From NCBI GenBank assembly GCA_002282445.1, contig NCJK01000002.1:124001-188000 (forward strand): a stretch of 64,000 bases of DNA, given 5' to 3'. Shown here piece after piece: positions 24,458 to 34,361 of the stretch. The stretch is from Burkholderiales bacterium 39-55-53. GTDB taxonomy: Bacteria; Pseudomonadota; Gammaproteobacteria; Burkholderiales; Burkholderiaceae_C. The notes under the pieces were generated by a model. That model made no database searches. It was not told where the DNA came from and saw only the letters and a list, made by a program, of their open reading frames with translations. Each line of letters begins with the position of its first letter. The first letter of the stretch is position 1. Position numbers and translations under genes: made by a program.

Positions 24458-25111
24458 TTATTCATCCGTAGCGGAATTCATCGCCTCCACCATGCCTTGA
24501 AGCAGAGTTTCAGCCTCATGCGCACCCGACAAGCCCACTTGGCGGTTGAAGATGAAAAACGGCACGCCCGTGATACCCATCTCTCGTGCCGCTTTGTCGC
24601 TGTCAATCGTTTGGCTGTGCAGTTCTGAGTTTTGTAAATGTGCTTCAGCCACTGCGCGGTCCATGCCGGCAGATTCGGCGATGTCCATCAACACGGAAGC
24701 CTCAGTCAAATCTTTGCCTTCTAAGAAGTAGGCCTTGAAAAAGGCTTCCACCATCGCGTCTTGTTGCATGCCGGCCTCTGACACCGCAATCAAGCTATGC
24801 GCCACCACGGTGTTGGGTTGGCGGCTAATTTTGTCAAACGCAAATGAAATACCCACCTCTTTACCAACGCCCGCCACTCGGTCGTAAATGGCAGTGGCTT
24901 CATCTCCAAATTTCTTGTTTACATAGTCAACGCGTGCCATGCCATCGGGTGACAGGTCTGGGTTGAGTTGGAAGGTGTGCCAACTGACCTCGGGGTCTAC
25001 ATCCGGATGCTGAACTGCCAAAAGTGCCAAAGCACGTTCCAAACGTCTTTTACCGATGTAGCACCACGGGCAAACCACATCAGACACAACATCAATGGTG
25101 AGAGTTTTCAT
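24458..25111 (-). CDS. DsbA family oxidoreductase (FrnE-like)
   Basis: 217 residues with a thioredoxin fold. The active motif CPWC is at residues 14-17 in [38 protein letters not shown] and [13 protein letters not shown] (cis-Pro region) follow the FrnE/2-hydroxychromene-2-carboxylate isomerase-like branch. There is no signal peptide, so it is cytoplasmic and not the periplasmic DsbA. It is divergent from trxA. Substrate unknown. Confidence 0.88.
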   Translation of the reverse strand: MKTLTIDVVSDVVCPWCYIGKRRLERALALLAVQHPDVDPEVSWHTFQLNPDLSPDGMARVDYVNKKFGDEATAIYDRVAGVGKEVGISFAFDKISRQPNTVVAHSLIAVSEAGMQQDAMVEAFFKAYFLEGKDLTEASVLMDIAESAGMDRAVAEAHLQNSELHSQTIDSDKAAREMGITGVPFFIFNRQVGLSGAHEAETLLQGMVEAMNSATDE

Positions 25112-25181
25112 AAGGTCACTTGGTTTCTGTCACAATGCCCCAACTGTAGCTCTATCGCCAATTGAAAGAGGAAATAAAACC

Positions 25182-25514
25182 ATGGCCAGCGATTTGATCA
25201 AACACATCACCGACTCCAGCTTTGAAGCAGACGTTTTGCAAGCTGACAAACCCGTTTTAGTGGACTACTGGGCCGAATGGTGCGGTCCTTGCAAAATGAT
25301 TGCCCCCATCTTGGATGAAGTGGCCAACGCCTACGAAGGCAAACTGCAAATCGCCAAGATGAACGTTGACGAAAACCGTGACATCCCTGGTAAATTGGGC
25401 ATCCGTGGTATCCCCACCTTGATGGTTTTCAAAGGTGGCCAATTGGCTGCTACCAAAGTAGGCGCCATGAGCAAAGCCCAATTGACCGCCTTCATTGACC
25501 AACAATTGGCTTAA
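25182..25514 (+). CDS. trxA: Thioredoxin 1
   Basis: A 110-residue cytoplasmic disulfide reductant for ribonucleotide reductase and many other targets. The active site WCGPC is in [15 protein letters not shown] (about residues 28-42), and the cis-Pro loop is [23 protein letters not shown] precedes the ATG at 25182; the longer open frame from 25095 has no support. It is followed by a terminator and then rho, the conserved trxA-rho order. Confidence 0.97.
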   Translation: MASDLIKHITDSSFEADVLQADKPVLVDYWAEWCGPCKMIAPILDEVANAYEGKLQIAKMNVDENRDIPGKLGIRGIPTLMVFKGGQLAATKVGAMSKAQLTAFIDQQLA

Positions 25515-25542
25515 TCCAAAGCCAACACACTTGTCATAAGAA

Positions 25543-25576
25543 AGCCCGCAGATTGTTCAGTCTGCGGGCTTTTTTC
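25543..25576 (+). terminator. Rho-independent terminator after trxA
   Basis: AAGCCCGCAGA pairs with TCTGCGGGCTT around an eight-base loop, followed by a T-run. Confidence 0.88.
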
Positions 25577-25725
25577 CTGCCATAATCCGTTTCGAATTCA
25601 CCTTGCGGTCCATCTAGACCTCTCGGTTCCCCATCAGGGCTTGAATTCCGGTCCAGAGGTATTTCTCTCCTCGCTCCGACCTCCCCCCCTATTTTTTAAC
25701 GAACTCCCATCATTGGAGTCCCAAG
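25577..25725 (+). promoter_or_regulatory. Leader region of rho
   Basis: This 149-base gap between the trxA terminator and rho is C/T-rich near its end (CTCCGACCTCCCCCCC). Pyrimidine-rich, C-rich leaders suit Rho binding, and rho is autoregulated by leader termination in E. coli. No hairpin or defined site can be claimed here. Confidence 0.35.
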
Positions 25726-26988
25726 ATGCATCTGAACGAACTCAAGGCACTGCACGTATCCGAAGTGCTGAAGCAAGCCGAAGCCCTCGAAATCGAGAAC
25801 ACAGGACGCATGCGCAAACAAGAACTGATGTTTGCCATCATCAAAAAGCGCGCCAAAGCAGGCGAGCAAGTGTTTGCAGACGGCGTGCTCGAAATCTTGC
25901 CCGACGGTTTTGGCTTCTTGCGTAGCCCCGACACCAGCTACACCGCCTCGACAGACGACATCTACATCAGCCCCAGCCAAGTGCGCCGCTTCAACCTGCA
26001 TACCGGCGACATGATCGAAGGCGAAGTCCGTATCCCCAAAGACGGCGAGCGCTACTTTGCCTTGACCAAGCTCGACAAGGTCAATGATGACCTGCCTGAG
26101 AACAACAAGCACAAGGTCATGTTCGAGAACTTGACCCCTCTGTTCCCCCGCGAACAGATGAAGCTTGAGCGCGAAATCAAAGGTGAAGAAAACATCACCG
26201 GCCGCATCATCGACATCATTGCGCCCATCGGCAAAGGCCAACGCGCCTTGGTCGTCGCCCCGCCCAAGAGCGGTAAGACCGTGATGATGCAGCACATCGC
26301 CCACGCTATTTCGGCTAACTACCCAGACGCCCACATGATGGTGTTGTTGGTGGACGAGCGCCCAGAAGAAGTGACAGAAATGCAGCGCTCGGTCAAAGCC
26401 GAAGTGATTGCGTCTACCTTTGACGAACCCGCCGCTCGCCACGTGCATGTGGCTGAGATGGTGATCGAACGCGCCAAGCGTTTGGTGGAACTGAAAAAAG
26501 ATGTGGTCATCTTGCTCGACTCCATCACCCGCCTCGCTCGCGCCTATAACAACGTAGTCCCTTCATCAGGCAAAGTGTTGTCAGGTGGTGTGGATTCCAA
26601 CGCCTTGCAACGCCCCAAGCGCTTCTTTGGTGCAGCCCGTAAAGTGGAAGAAGGCGGCTCACTCACCATCATCGCTACAGCCTTGGTCGACACCGGCAGC
26701 CGCATGGACGAAGTGATCTTTGAAGAATTCAAAGGCACAGGTAACTGCGAAATTCACCTCGACCGCCGCTTGTACGAAAAGCGCGTGTTCCCAGCGATTC
26801 AACTCAACCGTAGCGGCACACGCCGCGAGGAGTTGTTGCTGCCACCCGAGATCTTGTCAAAGACCCGCATCCTGCGCCAGTTCATGTACAACATGGACGA
26901 AATCGAATCGATGGAAATGGTTTTGAAGAGCATGAAGGCGACCAAGTCCAACGTCGAGTTCTTCGACATGATGCGTCGCGGCGGCTAA
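25726..26988 (+). CDS. rho: Transcription termination factor Rho
   Basis: A 420-residue hexameric RNA helicase that ends transcription. The N-terminal Rho-N and cold-shock-like RNA-binding part contain [13 protein letters not shown]. The ATPase core has Walker A APPKSGKT (about residues 178-185), the [10 protein letters not shown] segment, Walker [17 protein letters not shown] and the R-loop [17 protein letters not shown]. Length matches E. coli Rho (419). Its own terminator follows at 27012. Confidence 0.98.
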   Translation: MHLNELKALHVSEVLKQAEALEIENTGRMRKQELMFAIIKKRAKAGEQVFADGVLEILPDGFGFLRSPDTSYTASTDDIYISPSQVRRFNLHTGDMIEGEVRIPKDGERYFALTKLDKVNDDLPENNKHKVMFENLTPLFPREQMKLEREIKGEENITGRIIDIIAPIGKGQRALVVAPPKSGKTVMMQHIAHAISANYPDAHMMVLLVDERPEEVTEMQRSVKAEVIASTFDEPAARHVHVAEMVIERAKRLVELKKDVVILLDSITRLARAYNNVVPSSGKVLSGGVDSNALQRPKRFFGAARKVEEGGSLTIIATALVDTGSRMDEVIFEEFKGTGNCEIHLDRRLYEKRVFPAIQLNRSGTRREELLLPPEILSKTRILRQFMYNMDEIESMEMVLKSMKATKSNVEFFDMMRRGG

Positions 26989-27011
26989 AGCCTCTCAGCG
27001 GACTAAAGACA

Positions 27012-27044
27012 AAGGGCGTATGCGGTTTTCGCATACGCCCTTAA
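27012..27044 (+). terminator. Rho-independent terminator after rho
   Basis: AAGGGCGTATGCG pairs with CGCATACGCCCTT over 13 bp, with a five-base loop. The right side continues TTAATTATTTT. It may work in both directions and also serves the convergent DUF262 gene. Confidence 0.85.
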
Positions 27045-27063
27045 TTATTTTGCAATTTAACGT

Positions 27064-28707
27064 TTAAGGATTTTGAACAATTTTTTTCGCCAATGCTTCG
27101 GTTAGTACTTTAATTTTTTTAACAGTCCACTCAGTTTCAGTCGTCACTTGAAGACTTCTTGGATAGTCAGACAACCGCTCTTTCAAATAGCTTTCCTTTT
27201 TTACTTCAAAATCATGGTTGCTTGCTGATGAACTTTTAGACCTGCTAAGTAAAACAAGATTACCAATCGAGTCGACAACTGCTTTATGCTGATCGAAATC
27301 AGGGTCTTGACGCCATTCGGAGGTAGCAGCAGGATTCTGAGGAAAAACATGCTCAATCGATTTGGCATTAATCTCTTTATACATATCATTCTCACTCTCT
27401 ACAACCTCAAGTCTCAACAAGAAATACTTTACATAGCGAGCGCCATACAACTTGCTTAATTTTGCTGCAGCAATAATCTTAGATGTATTAAATGTGATTT
27501 GAGACAATACATCCTCTGACTTCTTGCACTCATCAATTAGCTTAAGCAACTTGGAGTAAATAGTAAATCGCTCATCTTTTCTAACAGTAGAAACCCATTG
27601 TTCAAGATAGATTTTTTCTAAGTCAAGCATGAACTCATAAAAATTTACAGTCCCAAATTTTTTCGCAAAGAACATCAAACATGACCGCCACTCTGACGCC
27701 TCAAACTCAGAATCCATAATATGAATCATGGCTTTAAATTTAAGGTGGTTTTTATCTTGTTTAGGAATGAACTCCTTATCAGAAAAAATTGACCGATACA
27801 GATCACAATAAATTTTCACTTCATCTACAAACTTTTCACCACGTGATAGCAATCCTTTTTTAAAAATTCTATTTTCGAACTCCGACAGTAAATCCTCTTG
27901 CGGTTTTTCTTTAATTAATATCATGCGCATGGAGTAAAGAATTGACTCAAACTCAGATTCACCTATATCATTCTCCATCGACTCCCATTGCTTAGCAACT
28001 TTATCTCGTGTCTGTGGAATAGCTATTGCATCGGGCGAGATGTTTTGTGCTTTTAAAACATCTATGCGCCTTAATTGTTTACCTCGATCATTAACGATAG
28101 TAAACAACTTGAAAGCGTCATCGAAAGTTGTTGTTGCCAAATAAACAATAGTGCAATTTTGATTGATGAATTTAGCTGTTCTCTGTAACTCTTCTTGATT
28201 TAATTTCCCGAGATGCTTTTGAAAAACTTTTATCGCCTGCACATAACGAATATGTGGCTCTGGAAATTCATCATCTCGTCTTAATAATTGAGTTCCACCA
28301 CTCTCTAAAATTAACTCACGAAAAATTTGCCTGTCTTTTACCGCGATCCTTGGCATTTCCGGAATGCCGTCAACTTTATTTTCTTTCTGCAAAATCTTGT
28401 CTTGCAATGATGTCTTAAATTCAGAATCGGTAATTAAATCTCGAAGACATGCAATCAAAATCAATAGAGAAGTTATACGCTGCTGTCCATCAACAACGTC
28501 ATAAAGATTCTTTTCCTGCTTTTTGTGCAATACCAATGTTCCAAGAAAATACTGCTTACCTCCTTGGGCAGATTGCAAATCATCAATAAGATCTTGGAAA
28601 TTTGACTCATCCCATGCAAATGGTCTTTGGTAGTCGGGGATTTCAAAAAAGAAATCTGAAGAAAACAATTTTCCAATTACTTCTATTTTTCCGTCTAGAT
28701 TATTCAT
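27064..28707 (-). CDS. DUF262/DUF1524 protein (GmrSD-like, putative defence nuclease)
   Basis: 547 residues. The N-terminal DUF262 (ParB/Srx-like) shows IPDYQRPFAWDE (about residues 23-34) and VVDGQQRITSLLIL (about 71-84), the DGQQR signature. The C-terminal DUF1524 has an HNH-like pair: IEHVFPQNP and IGNLVLLSRSKSSSASNHDF. This two-domain plan is that of GmrSD type IV restriction enzymes, which cut modified phage DNA using NTPs; related proteins occur in other defence systems. The gene is far more AT-rich than rho and its other neighbours and stands alone, so recent transfer is likely. ATG at 28707; TTG at 28713 is an alternative. Confidence 0.85.
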   Translation of the reverse strand: MNNLDGKIEVIGKLFSSDFFFEIPDYQRPFAWDESNFQDLIDDLQSAQGGKQYFLGTLVLHKKQEKNLYDVVDGQQRITSLLILIACLRDLITDSEFKTSLQDKILQKENKVDGIPEMPRIAVKDRQIFRELILESGGTQLLRRDDEFPEPHIRYVQAIKVFQKHLGKLNQEELQRTAKFINQNCTIVYLATTTFDDAFKLFTIVNDRGKQLRRIDVLKAQNISPDAIAIPQTRDKVAKQWESMENDIGESEFESILYSMRMILIKEKPQEDLLSEFENRIFKKGLLSRGEKFVDEVKIYCDLYRSIFSDKEFIPKQDKNHLKFKAMIHIMDSEFEASEWRSCLMFFAKKFGTVNFYEFMLDLEKIYLEQWVSTVRKDERFTIYSKLLKLIDECKKSEDVLSQITFNTSKIIAAAKLSKLYGARYVKYFLLRLEVVESENDMYKEINAKSIEHVFPQNPAATSEWRQDPDFDQHKAVVDSIGNLVLLSRSKSSSASNHDFEVKKESYLKERLSDYPRSLQVTTETEWTVKKIKVLTEALAKKIVQNP

Positions 28708-28754
28708 GATCAAAAAGAGTTATATGGAATTACATAATACATTAAAAGTTCTAA

Positions 28755-28786
28755 TAAAAATCCCCAACCAGCAAGCCAGTTGGGGA
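28755..28786 (-). terminator. Terminator after the alpha-E gene
   Basis: Read on the minus strand, TCCCCAAC and GTTGGGGA form an eight-bp stem with a ten-base loop followed by a T-run. It ends the alpha-E/ATP-grasp operon. Confidence 0.75.
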
Positions 28787-28817
28787 TATCAAACCTAAGA
28801 GATAAAAAATCAGTGGA

Positions 28818-29771
28818 TCAATTCGGCACCAAAAACTCCCGACTAATGCTCGCACCAATTTCATTCACACGGTCCAAGAACTGTGTGAGGTAAGCGTGCA
28901 AACCATTGGCCAAAATTTCTTCAATGCGGCTGAACTCCATCTCGGCGCACAGCTTGCCCGCGCGGCGATAGCTCTCTAAGGAACGGTCGTCTGACACCAT
29001 CGCAATGTTGCTGACCACTTCGTTCAAGCAAGCATGCAAAGAGCGCGGCATGTCGGCACGCAGAATCAGCAGCTCAGCCACGCGCTCGGGATGAATCACA
29101 TCACGATAGACCTTGCGGTAAATCTCAAAGCCAGACACGCTGCGCAAAATCGCGCTCCAATGGTAGAAGTCGTGTTGCTGGGTTTTCTCGCTGCCATCAG
29201 CAAACAAGTCGCCATGCACGGCGTGGAACTTCACATCCACCAAGCGTGCGGTATTGTCGGCACGCTCTAGGAAAGTGCCTAAGCGCATGAAGTGCAAGGC
29301 TTCGTCCATCAACATCGTGCCCACGGTCACGCCGCGTGATAGGTGCGAGCGGAACTTGACCCATTCAAAAAACTCACCTGGGTCGCTCTCGAGCAAACCA
29401 CTTTTCAGCAAACGGTTGAGTTCCAACCAAGTTTGGTTTTGTGTTTCCCACACTTCGGTGGTCAGGCTGCCACGCACAGCGCGAGCGTTCTCACGCGCAG
29501 CGCGCAGGCACGAGATGATGGAAGACGGGTTGCTCTCGTCTTTCACCATGAACTCCATCACGCGCAGCGGCGTGATGTCGCCATGACGCGCTTGGTAGGC
29601 AGGCAGCAACTCGCTGATGGACAGCAAGCCTTGCCAGCCCAGCAGCGCCACTTCGGCAGACTGAGGCAACAAAGAGGTTTGGTAGTTCACGTCCAGCAGG
29701 CGTGCGGTGTTCTCGGCCCGCTCGGTATAGCGGGACATCCAAAACAAGTGGTCAGCGGTACGGCTCAGCAT
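28818..29771 (-). CDS. Alpha-E domain protein (DUF403)
   Basis: 317 residues, almost wholly helical. It begins with the hallmark MLSRTADHLFWMSRYTERAE, continuing NTARLLDVN, and repeats the same kind of motif later (MRLGTFLERADNTARLVDV, about residues 165-183). Alpha-E proteins always accompany circularly permuted ATP-grasp enzymes and transglutaminase-like proteins in a predicted peptide-modification system (Iyer and colleagues); biochemical role unknown. It follows the ATP-grasp gene by two bases. A paralogous domain is fused in the protein at 38043-40739. Confidence 0.93.
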   Translation of the reverse strand: MLSRTADHLFWMSRYTERAENTARLLDVNYQTSLLPQSAEVALLGWQGLLSISELLPAYQARHGDITPLRVMEFMVKDESNPSSIISCLRAARENARAVRGSLTTEVWETQNQTWLELNRLLKSGLLESDPGEFFEWVKFRSHLSRGVTVGTMLMDEALHFMRLGTFLERADNTARLVDVKFHAVHGDLFADGSEKTQQHDFYHWSAILRSVSGFEIYRKVYRDVIHPERVAELLILRADMPRSLHACLNEVVSNIAMVSDDRSLESYRRAGKLCAEMEFSRIEEILANGLHAYLTQFLDRVNEIGASISREFLVPN

Positions 29772-29773
29772 TG

Positions 29774-31219
29774 TTAAACCTCAAGAATCCATGTGTCTTT
29801 GGTGCCGCCGCCTTGGGACGAGTTCACCACCAGTGAGCCTTCTTTCAGCGCTACGCGGGTCAAGCCGCCGGGCACCATTTGCACGGTCTTGCCGCTCAAC
29901 ACGAAGGGGCGCAAATCAATGTGGCGCGGCGCGATGCCGCTCTCCACATAGGTCGGGCAACTCGACAAGCTCAGCGTCGGTTGCGAGATGTAGCCATCAG
30001 GTTTGGCCAGCAACACTTGACGGAACTCTTCAATCTCAGCCTTGGTGGCAGCGGGGCCGACCAACATGCCATAGCCGCCAGCGCCGTGCACTTCCTTCAC
30101 CACCAGCTCGCTCAAATGCGCCAGCGTGTAGTCAAGGTCTTCTTTCTTGCGGCACTGGAATGTGGGCACGTTGTTGAGAATGGGCTTCTCACCCAAATAG
30201 AACTCAATCATTTGCGGCACATAGGGGTAGATGGATTTGTCATCGGCAATGCCTGTACCCACCGCATTGCAAATGTTCACATGGCCTGCTTTGTAAACAT
30301 CCATCAAACCGGCACAGCCCAACGTCGACGTTGAGCGGAACACGCTGGGGTCAAGGAAGTCATCGTCCACACGGCGGTAAATCACATCCACGCGCTTAGG
30401 CCCGCGTGTGGTGCGCATGTAAACAAAGCTGTCGTTCACAAACAGGTCTTGGCCTTCGACCAACTCCACGCCCATTTGTTGCGCCAAGAAGGCGTGCTCA
30501 AAGTAGGCGCTGTTGTACATGCCGGGTGTCAACACCACCACGGTCGGGTCGTCAGTGGTGGACGGGCTGCTGGCACGCAAAGTCTCTAGCAACAAGTCGG
30601 GGTAATGAGCCACAGGGGCCACGCGGTGTTGGCTGAACAATTCAGGGAAGAGGCGCATCATCATCTTGCGGTCTTCCAGCATGTAGCTCACGCCGCTGGG
30701 CACGCGCAAGTTGTCTTCCAGCACGTAGTACTCGCCGTTGCCTTGGGAATCAGGCGCACGCACGATGTCGATGCCGCTGATTTGCGAATACACCTTGTGC
30801 GGCACATCGACCCAACGCATCTCGGGGCGGTACTGTGCGTTGTTCAAAATCTGTTCGCTGGGAATGAGGCCGGCTTTGAGAATGCCTTGGTCGTGATAGA
30901 TGTCGTGAATGAACATGTTGAGCGCCGTCACGCGCTGCACCAAGCCCTTTTGCATGCTCGTCCACTCATGGGCGGGGATGATGCGGGGGATCAAATCAAA
31001 CGGAATGAGGCGTTCGGTACCTGCGCCGTCTTCGTCTTTGTCGCCGTACACCGCAAAGGTGATGCCGACGCGACGGAAAATCATCTCGGCTTCTTCGCGC
31101 CTGTCGCGCATGGTCTGTGGGTCTTGGCGCTTGAGCCAGTCCAAGTAGTTCCGGTAGTGGGGGCGCACCGCACTGTCCACAAACGGCAGCTGGGCGAACA
31201 TTTCATCAAACTTGTGCAT
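29774..31219 (-). CDS. Circularly permuted ATP-grasp protein (DUF404/DUF407)
   Basis: 481 residues from the ATG at 31219, which has AGGAGTT just upstream; an ATG at 31237 lies before that ribosome-binding site and is rejected. Family marks: RIIPAHEWTSMQKGLVQR (about residues 78-95), IYHDQGIL, YYVLEDNLRVPSGVSYMLEDR (quoted in part: EDNLRVPSGVSYMLE), VVLTPGMYNSAYFEHAFLA and VVKEVHGAGGYGM. It is predicted to ligate a peptide or amine with ATP; the substrate is not known. Forms an operon with the alpha-E gene. Confidence 0.93.
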   Translation of the reverse strand: MHKFDEMFAQLPFVDSAVRPHYRNYLDWLKRQDPQTMRDRREEAEMIFRRVGITFAVYGDKDEDGAGTERLIPFDLIPRIIPAHEWTSMQKGLVQRVTALNMFIHDIYHDQGILKAGLIPSEQILNNAQYRPEMRWVDVPHKVYSQISGIDIVRAPDSQGNGEYYVLEDNLRVPSGVSYMLEDRKMMMRLFPELFSQHRVAPVAHYPDLLLETLRASSPSTTDDPTVVVLTPGMYNSAYFEHAFLAQQMGVELVEGQDLFVNDSFVYMRTTRGPKRVDVIYRRVDDDFLDPSVFRSTSTLGCAGLMDVYKAGHVNICNAVGTGIADDKSIYPYVPQMIEFYLGEKPILNNVPTFQCRKKEDLDYTLAHLSELVVKEVHGAGGYGMLVGPAATKAEIEEFRQVLLAKPDGYISQPTLSLSSCPTYVESGIAPRHIDLRPFVLSGKTVQMVPGGLTRVALKEGSLVVNSSQGGGTKDTWILEV

Positions 31220-31263
31220 CTTAGGAACTCCTGGCATCTATTACGCAAGTTGGATGCCAGCCT

Positions 31264-33864
31264 TCAGAATACGTGTTGCCAATAGCGTTGTCTTTGATTT
31301 CGCTCACATTGCACCAACTTGGGTTGCTCACTGCGCCATGTCGATGCACCACAACGAGGCGTCTGCACCACAAGCACCCCTAAATCGCTGTAACGCCGCA
31401 GCACATCAGGCCTTGGATGAGCAAAGCGATTGCGGTAGCCCGCTTGCACGATGGCCACGCTGGGCTGCACCGCATCCAGAAAGGCTTGCGTCGACGAAGT
31501 GGCGCTGCCGTGATGGGGCACTAGCAGCCAATCGGCTTGCAGGGCTTGGCCACTTTGCAACAGGTCTTGCTCTTGGGCGGCTTCGATGTCGCCTGCAAGT
31601 AGTGCAGATGTATCGGCTGCCGTCACTCGCAACACACAACTCAGCGCATTGGGTTTAAGTTTGCGCTCGTAATCACTTGCACTTGGGTGCAACACCTCAA
31701 ACCGCACACCATCCCAGACCCACGATTGCCCGCGTTCGCAGCGCTGCATCGCGCCCAACGCTTGAAGCGGATGCTCTAGTGCAATCGACGTCAACACATC
31801 CGCTTGCGGCTGCATGGCCATCACCGCAGGTGCGCCGCCACTGTGGTCGCTGTCTTGGTCGCTGTCTTGGTGGCTGATGACGATGCGGTCTAGCCGCTCA
31901 CCCCACGCACGCAGCAGCGGCACGAGCACGCGCTGGCCTGCATCGGTCTCGGCCGAGTAACGCGGTCCTGTGTCGTACAGCAAGCTGTGCGTGGCCGTGC
32001 GTACCAACACCGCATGGCCCTGCCCCATGTCGGCCGCCACCAATTCAAACGTGCCGTGCGCAGGGCGCGGCGTTTGCCAACTGAGCACGGGCAGCACCAA
32101 GGCCACGCCAAAGCACCGCAGCCACATGGGCACGCGCATGGCCCACACACCCATACCCACCAGCGCTGCTGCCCCCGCCCACAAAGGCGCAGCAGGTGCC
32201 GACCATTGCGCCCACGACACACCCGCACACGCTTTGAGTAGCCACACCAACCACTGCAACGCCTCTGCCGACACGCTCCACGCCAACGGCAACACCAGCC
32301 CCAACAAACACAGCGGTGTGACCACCAAGGTCACCCACGGCACGGCCAGCAAGTTAGCAAACAAACCCACGACCGACACTTGGTGAAACAGCAGCAAAGT
32401 CAGCGGGGCCAAGCACACACTCATCTGCCACTGCTCGCGCAACATGCGCTGCGCAGAAGCCCATGCATTTGCGAGAAAGCGCCCTCGCCTATCCGACTGA
32501 AGGCTTTGCTCTTTCGTCGCGTCAAAAACATTCAGCGCATCAGAGTGCGCCGTCGTCTCCACGGGTGCATGCGAGCCCGATGCAAACAACACAGCCACTG
32601 CGACAAAGCTGAGCCAAAAGCCAGCTTGCATCAGCGCCCACGGGTCTAGCGCCAGCACCACCGCGCACACGGTCAGCCACACCTGCATCAAGGGCCAACG
32701 CAAGCCATACACACGCAGCAGCGAGACCACACCTAGCATCCACACCGTGCGCTGCGCGGGCACACCCCAGCCGGTGAACACCGCATACGCCAGCGCCACG
32801 ATTGCGGCACATGCACTGGCGGCGATGGGTGCGGGCAGCCACAAGCTCCAAGGCTTGGCAGGAGACCACACATCGCTGCGCCGCCACAACCAGCCCACAC
32901 ACAATGCCGCCAGCCACGCGAGGCCCGTGATGTGCAAACCCGAAATCGCCATGAGGTGCGCCACACCCGTGGCACGAAACACATCCCAATCCGCACGCTC
33001 AATCGCCGCTTGGTCGCCCACCAACAAGGCCGCCACAATGCCAGCCATTGCGCGGTCGGCCACGCGTGCATCGATGGCACTGCGCACGCGCTGGCGCAGC
33101 CGCTCCACGGGATGCGCCCATGTGCCGCCTAGCCACTGCGGCGGCGCGTCTTTGGCCCCATTGCGCACATAGCCCGTGGCTTGCAGGCCCTGCTCCCACA
33201 GCCACAGCTCGTAATCAAAACCATGTGGGTTGATGTGGCCGTGTGGCGCTTTGAGGCGCACGGCCAGTTGCCATCGGTCGCCGGGGCGAAAGTCTGCGGG
33301 TGGGGCTTGCACTTTGTCGTCACTGCCATTCAATCGGTTGCCATACCAACCCAGCAGCAATTGCGCCGGTAGCTGCACCAGTGCGCCGTCGCTGTTGCGA
33401 GCCGACTCCACTTCAAAGCGAAAACGCGCACTGTCTTCCATGCGCTGCGGCAAGTTGGCCACGATGCCCACCACTTGCAAGGTGCGGCCTTCGAGTTCGA
33501 GTTTCAAAGTGCTTTGTGCATAGTGGCTGGCCCGTGCGCCAGCTTGGGCGAATGCCATCAAAGCCGATAAAGCGGCCACCAACGCAAACCCAACAGCGGC
33601 TTGCACCCCTGCGCCAGCCGACGCACGCGAGAGCAAATTTGAAGCACTGCGAATCCATGCGAAGCGTGAAACATCGATGCGCGTTGCGATATACGCCGTC
33701 ATCAGGGTAACCGCAGCTAATCCCCAATACACCTCCCCCGCCCACAACTGCGCCTGCTGCAACTGCAAAGCCGTGCCCGTAATCCAGCCCAAAGCCAAAG
33801 GTGTGATGACAGAAAACATGGCCGCATGTTCGGGCCAACGTGGCGGCACGTGGGCGATGCCCAC
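31264..33864 (-). CDS. comEC: DNA uptake channel ComEC/Rec2
   Basis: An inner-membrane protein of about 866 residues that carries single-stranded DNA into the cell during natural transformation. Order: N-terminal membrane helices and DUF4131, the competence domain with HLMAISGLHITGLAWL (about residues 295-310), many helices, then a C-terminal metallo-beta-lactamase-like domain (ADMGQGHAVLVRT, YDTGPRYS). The metal motif reads SHQDSDQDSDHSGG, with four extra residues from a 12-bp tandem repeat (31846-31869); the usual form is SHxDxDHxGG. Start is uncertain: GTG at 33864, or ATG at 33819 (MFSVITPLALG). Confidence 0.92.
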   Translation of the reverse strand: MGIAHVPPRWPEHAAMFSVITPLALGWITGTALQLQQAQLWAGEVYWGLAAVTLMTAYIATRIDVSRFAWIRSASNLLSRASAGAGVQAAVGFALVAALSALMAFAQAGARASHYAQSTLKLELEGRTLQVVGIVANLPQRMEDSARFRFEVESARNSDGALVQLPAQLLLGWYGNRLNGSDDKVQAPPADFRPGDRWQLAVRLKAPHGHINPHGFDYELWLWEQGLQATGYVRNGAKDAPPQWLGGTWAHPVERLRQRVRSAIDARVADRAMAGIVAALLVGDQAAIERADWDVFRATGVAHLMAISGLHITGLAWLAALCVGWLWRRSDVWSPAKPWSLWLPAPIAASACAAIVALAYAVFTGWGVPAQRTVWMLGVVSLLRVYGLRWPLMQVWLTVCAVVLALDPWALMQAGFWLSFVAVAVLFASGSHAPVETTAHSDALNVFDATKEQSLQSDRRGRFLANAWASAQRMLREQWQMSVCLAPLTLLLFHQVSVVGLFANLLAVPWVTLVVTPLCLLGLVLPLAWSVSAEALQWLVWLLKACAGVSWAQWSAPAAPLWAGAAALVGMGVWAMRVPMWLRCFGVALVLPVLSWQTPRPAHGTFELVAADMGQGHAVLVRTATHSLLYDTGPRYSAETDAGQRVLVPLLRAWGERLDRIVISHQDSDQDSDHSGGAPAVMAMQPQADVLTSIALEHPLQALGAMQRCERGQSWVWDGVRFEVLHPSASDYERKLKPNALSCVLRVTAADTSALLAGDIEAAQEQDLLQSGQALQADWLLVPHHGSATSSTQAFLDAVQPSVAIVQAGYRNRFAHPRPDVLRRYSDLGVLVVQTPRCGASTWRSEQPKLVQCERNQRQRYWQHVF
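31846..31869 (-). repeat. 12-bp tandem duplication in comEC
   Basis: GTCGCTGTCTTG occurs twice in a row, encoding QDSD-QDSD. It keeps the frame but lengthens the metal-binding motif by four residues. Confidence 0.85.
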
Positions 33865-33875
33865 TCACAAGTTAA

Positions 33876-33903
33876 AAAGCCCCAACCATTCGGCAGGGGC
33901 TTT
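33876..33903 (-). terminator. Terminator after the surface-adhesin-like gene
   Basis: On the minus strand AAAGCCCC and GGGGCTTT form the stem with a 12-base loop, followed by a T-run. It separates the gene at 33930 from comEC. Confidence 0.75.
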
Positions 33904-33929
33904 CGCATCCAAGGGGTGTCGGCTGGGGC

Positions 33930-34361
33930 TTAGCCCGAAGCAGCTTTAGAGCCGCCGCACACTTCTTTCTTCAAAGCGGCCAAATAAGTGTTTGGGCGAA
34001 TCGGGTATTCGCGTGGACGCCATTCGTGCACATCGTCCGAAGCCACTTCTTTGCCTTTGCCCATTTGCTTGTCAAAGTAGCTCACAGACAGGCGCACCAC
34101 GGTGTCGTTCTTGCAGTACATGCGCACGCGCAACATCATCGACTTGTAGCTCTCGCCTGTTGGGGTTTTTTCAGCCTTGGGCAAATCGGTCAACACCCAA
34201 GCAAAACGCGACACGTGCACGGGCATGACCGCTTCTTTGTCAAAGTAATACGTGGCTTCGTCTTCCTTGACCAATTCGCTCCACTCGGCCGAAGCCGGCG
34301 CAGCCCAAGCCAGAAGGCTGGTCAACACGAAAGCAACAACAGAAAGGTGGCGTGAGCGCAT
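33930..34361 (-). CDS. Small secreted protein, surface-adhesin E-like
   Basis: 143 residues. A strong signal peptide ends PASA, and the mature start EWSELVKEDEATYYFDKEAV is typical of the surface-adhesin protein E-like family. Two cysteines (RMYCKND and EVCGG) may pair. The ATG at 34361 begins the signal; the open frame upstream is not used. Widespread in betaproteobacteria as small periplasmic or surface proteins of unclear function. Confidence 0.75.
   Translation of the reverse strand: MRSRHLSVVAFVLTSLLAWAAPASAEWSELVKEDEATYYFDKEAVMPVHVSRFAWVLTDLPKAEKTPTGESYKSMMLRVRMYCKNDTVVRLSVSYFDKQMGKGKEVASDDVHEWRPREYPIRPNTYLAALKKEVCGGSKAASG

Noticed and set aside
25696-26448. 250-residue open frame on the minus strand opposite rho
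   Set aside because: It mirrors rho codons (His/Val/Gly-rich shadow), has no family resemblance, and rho is certain.
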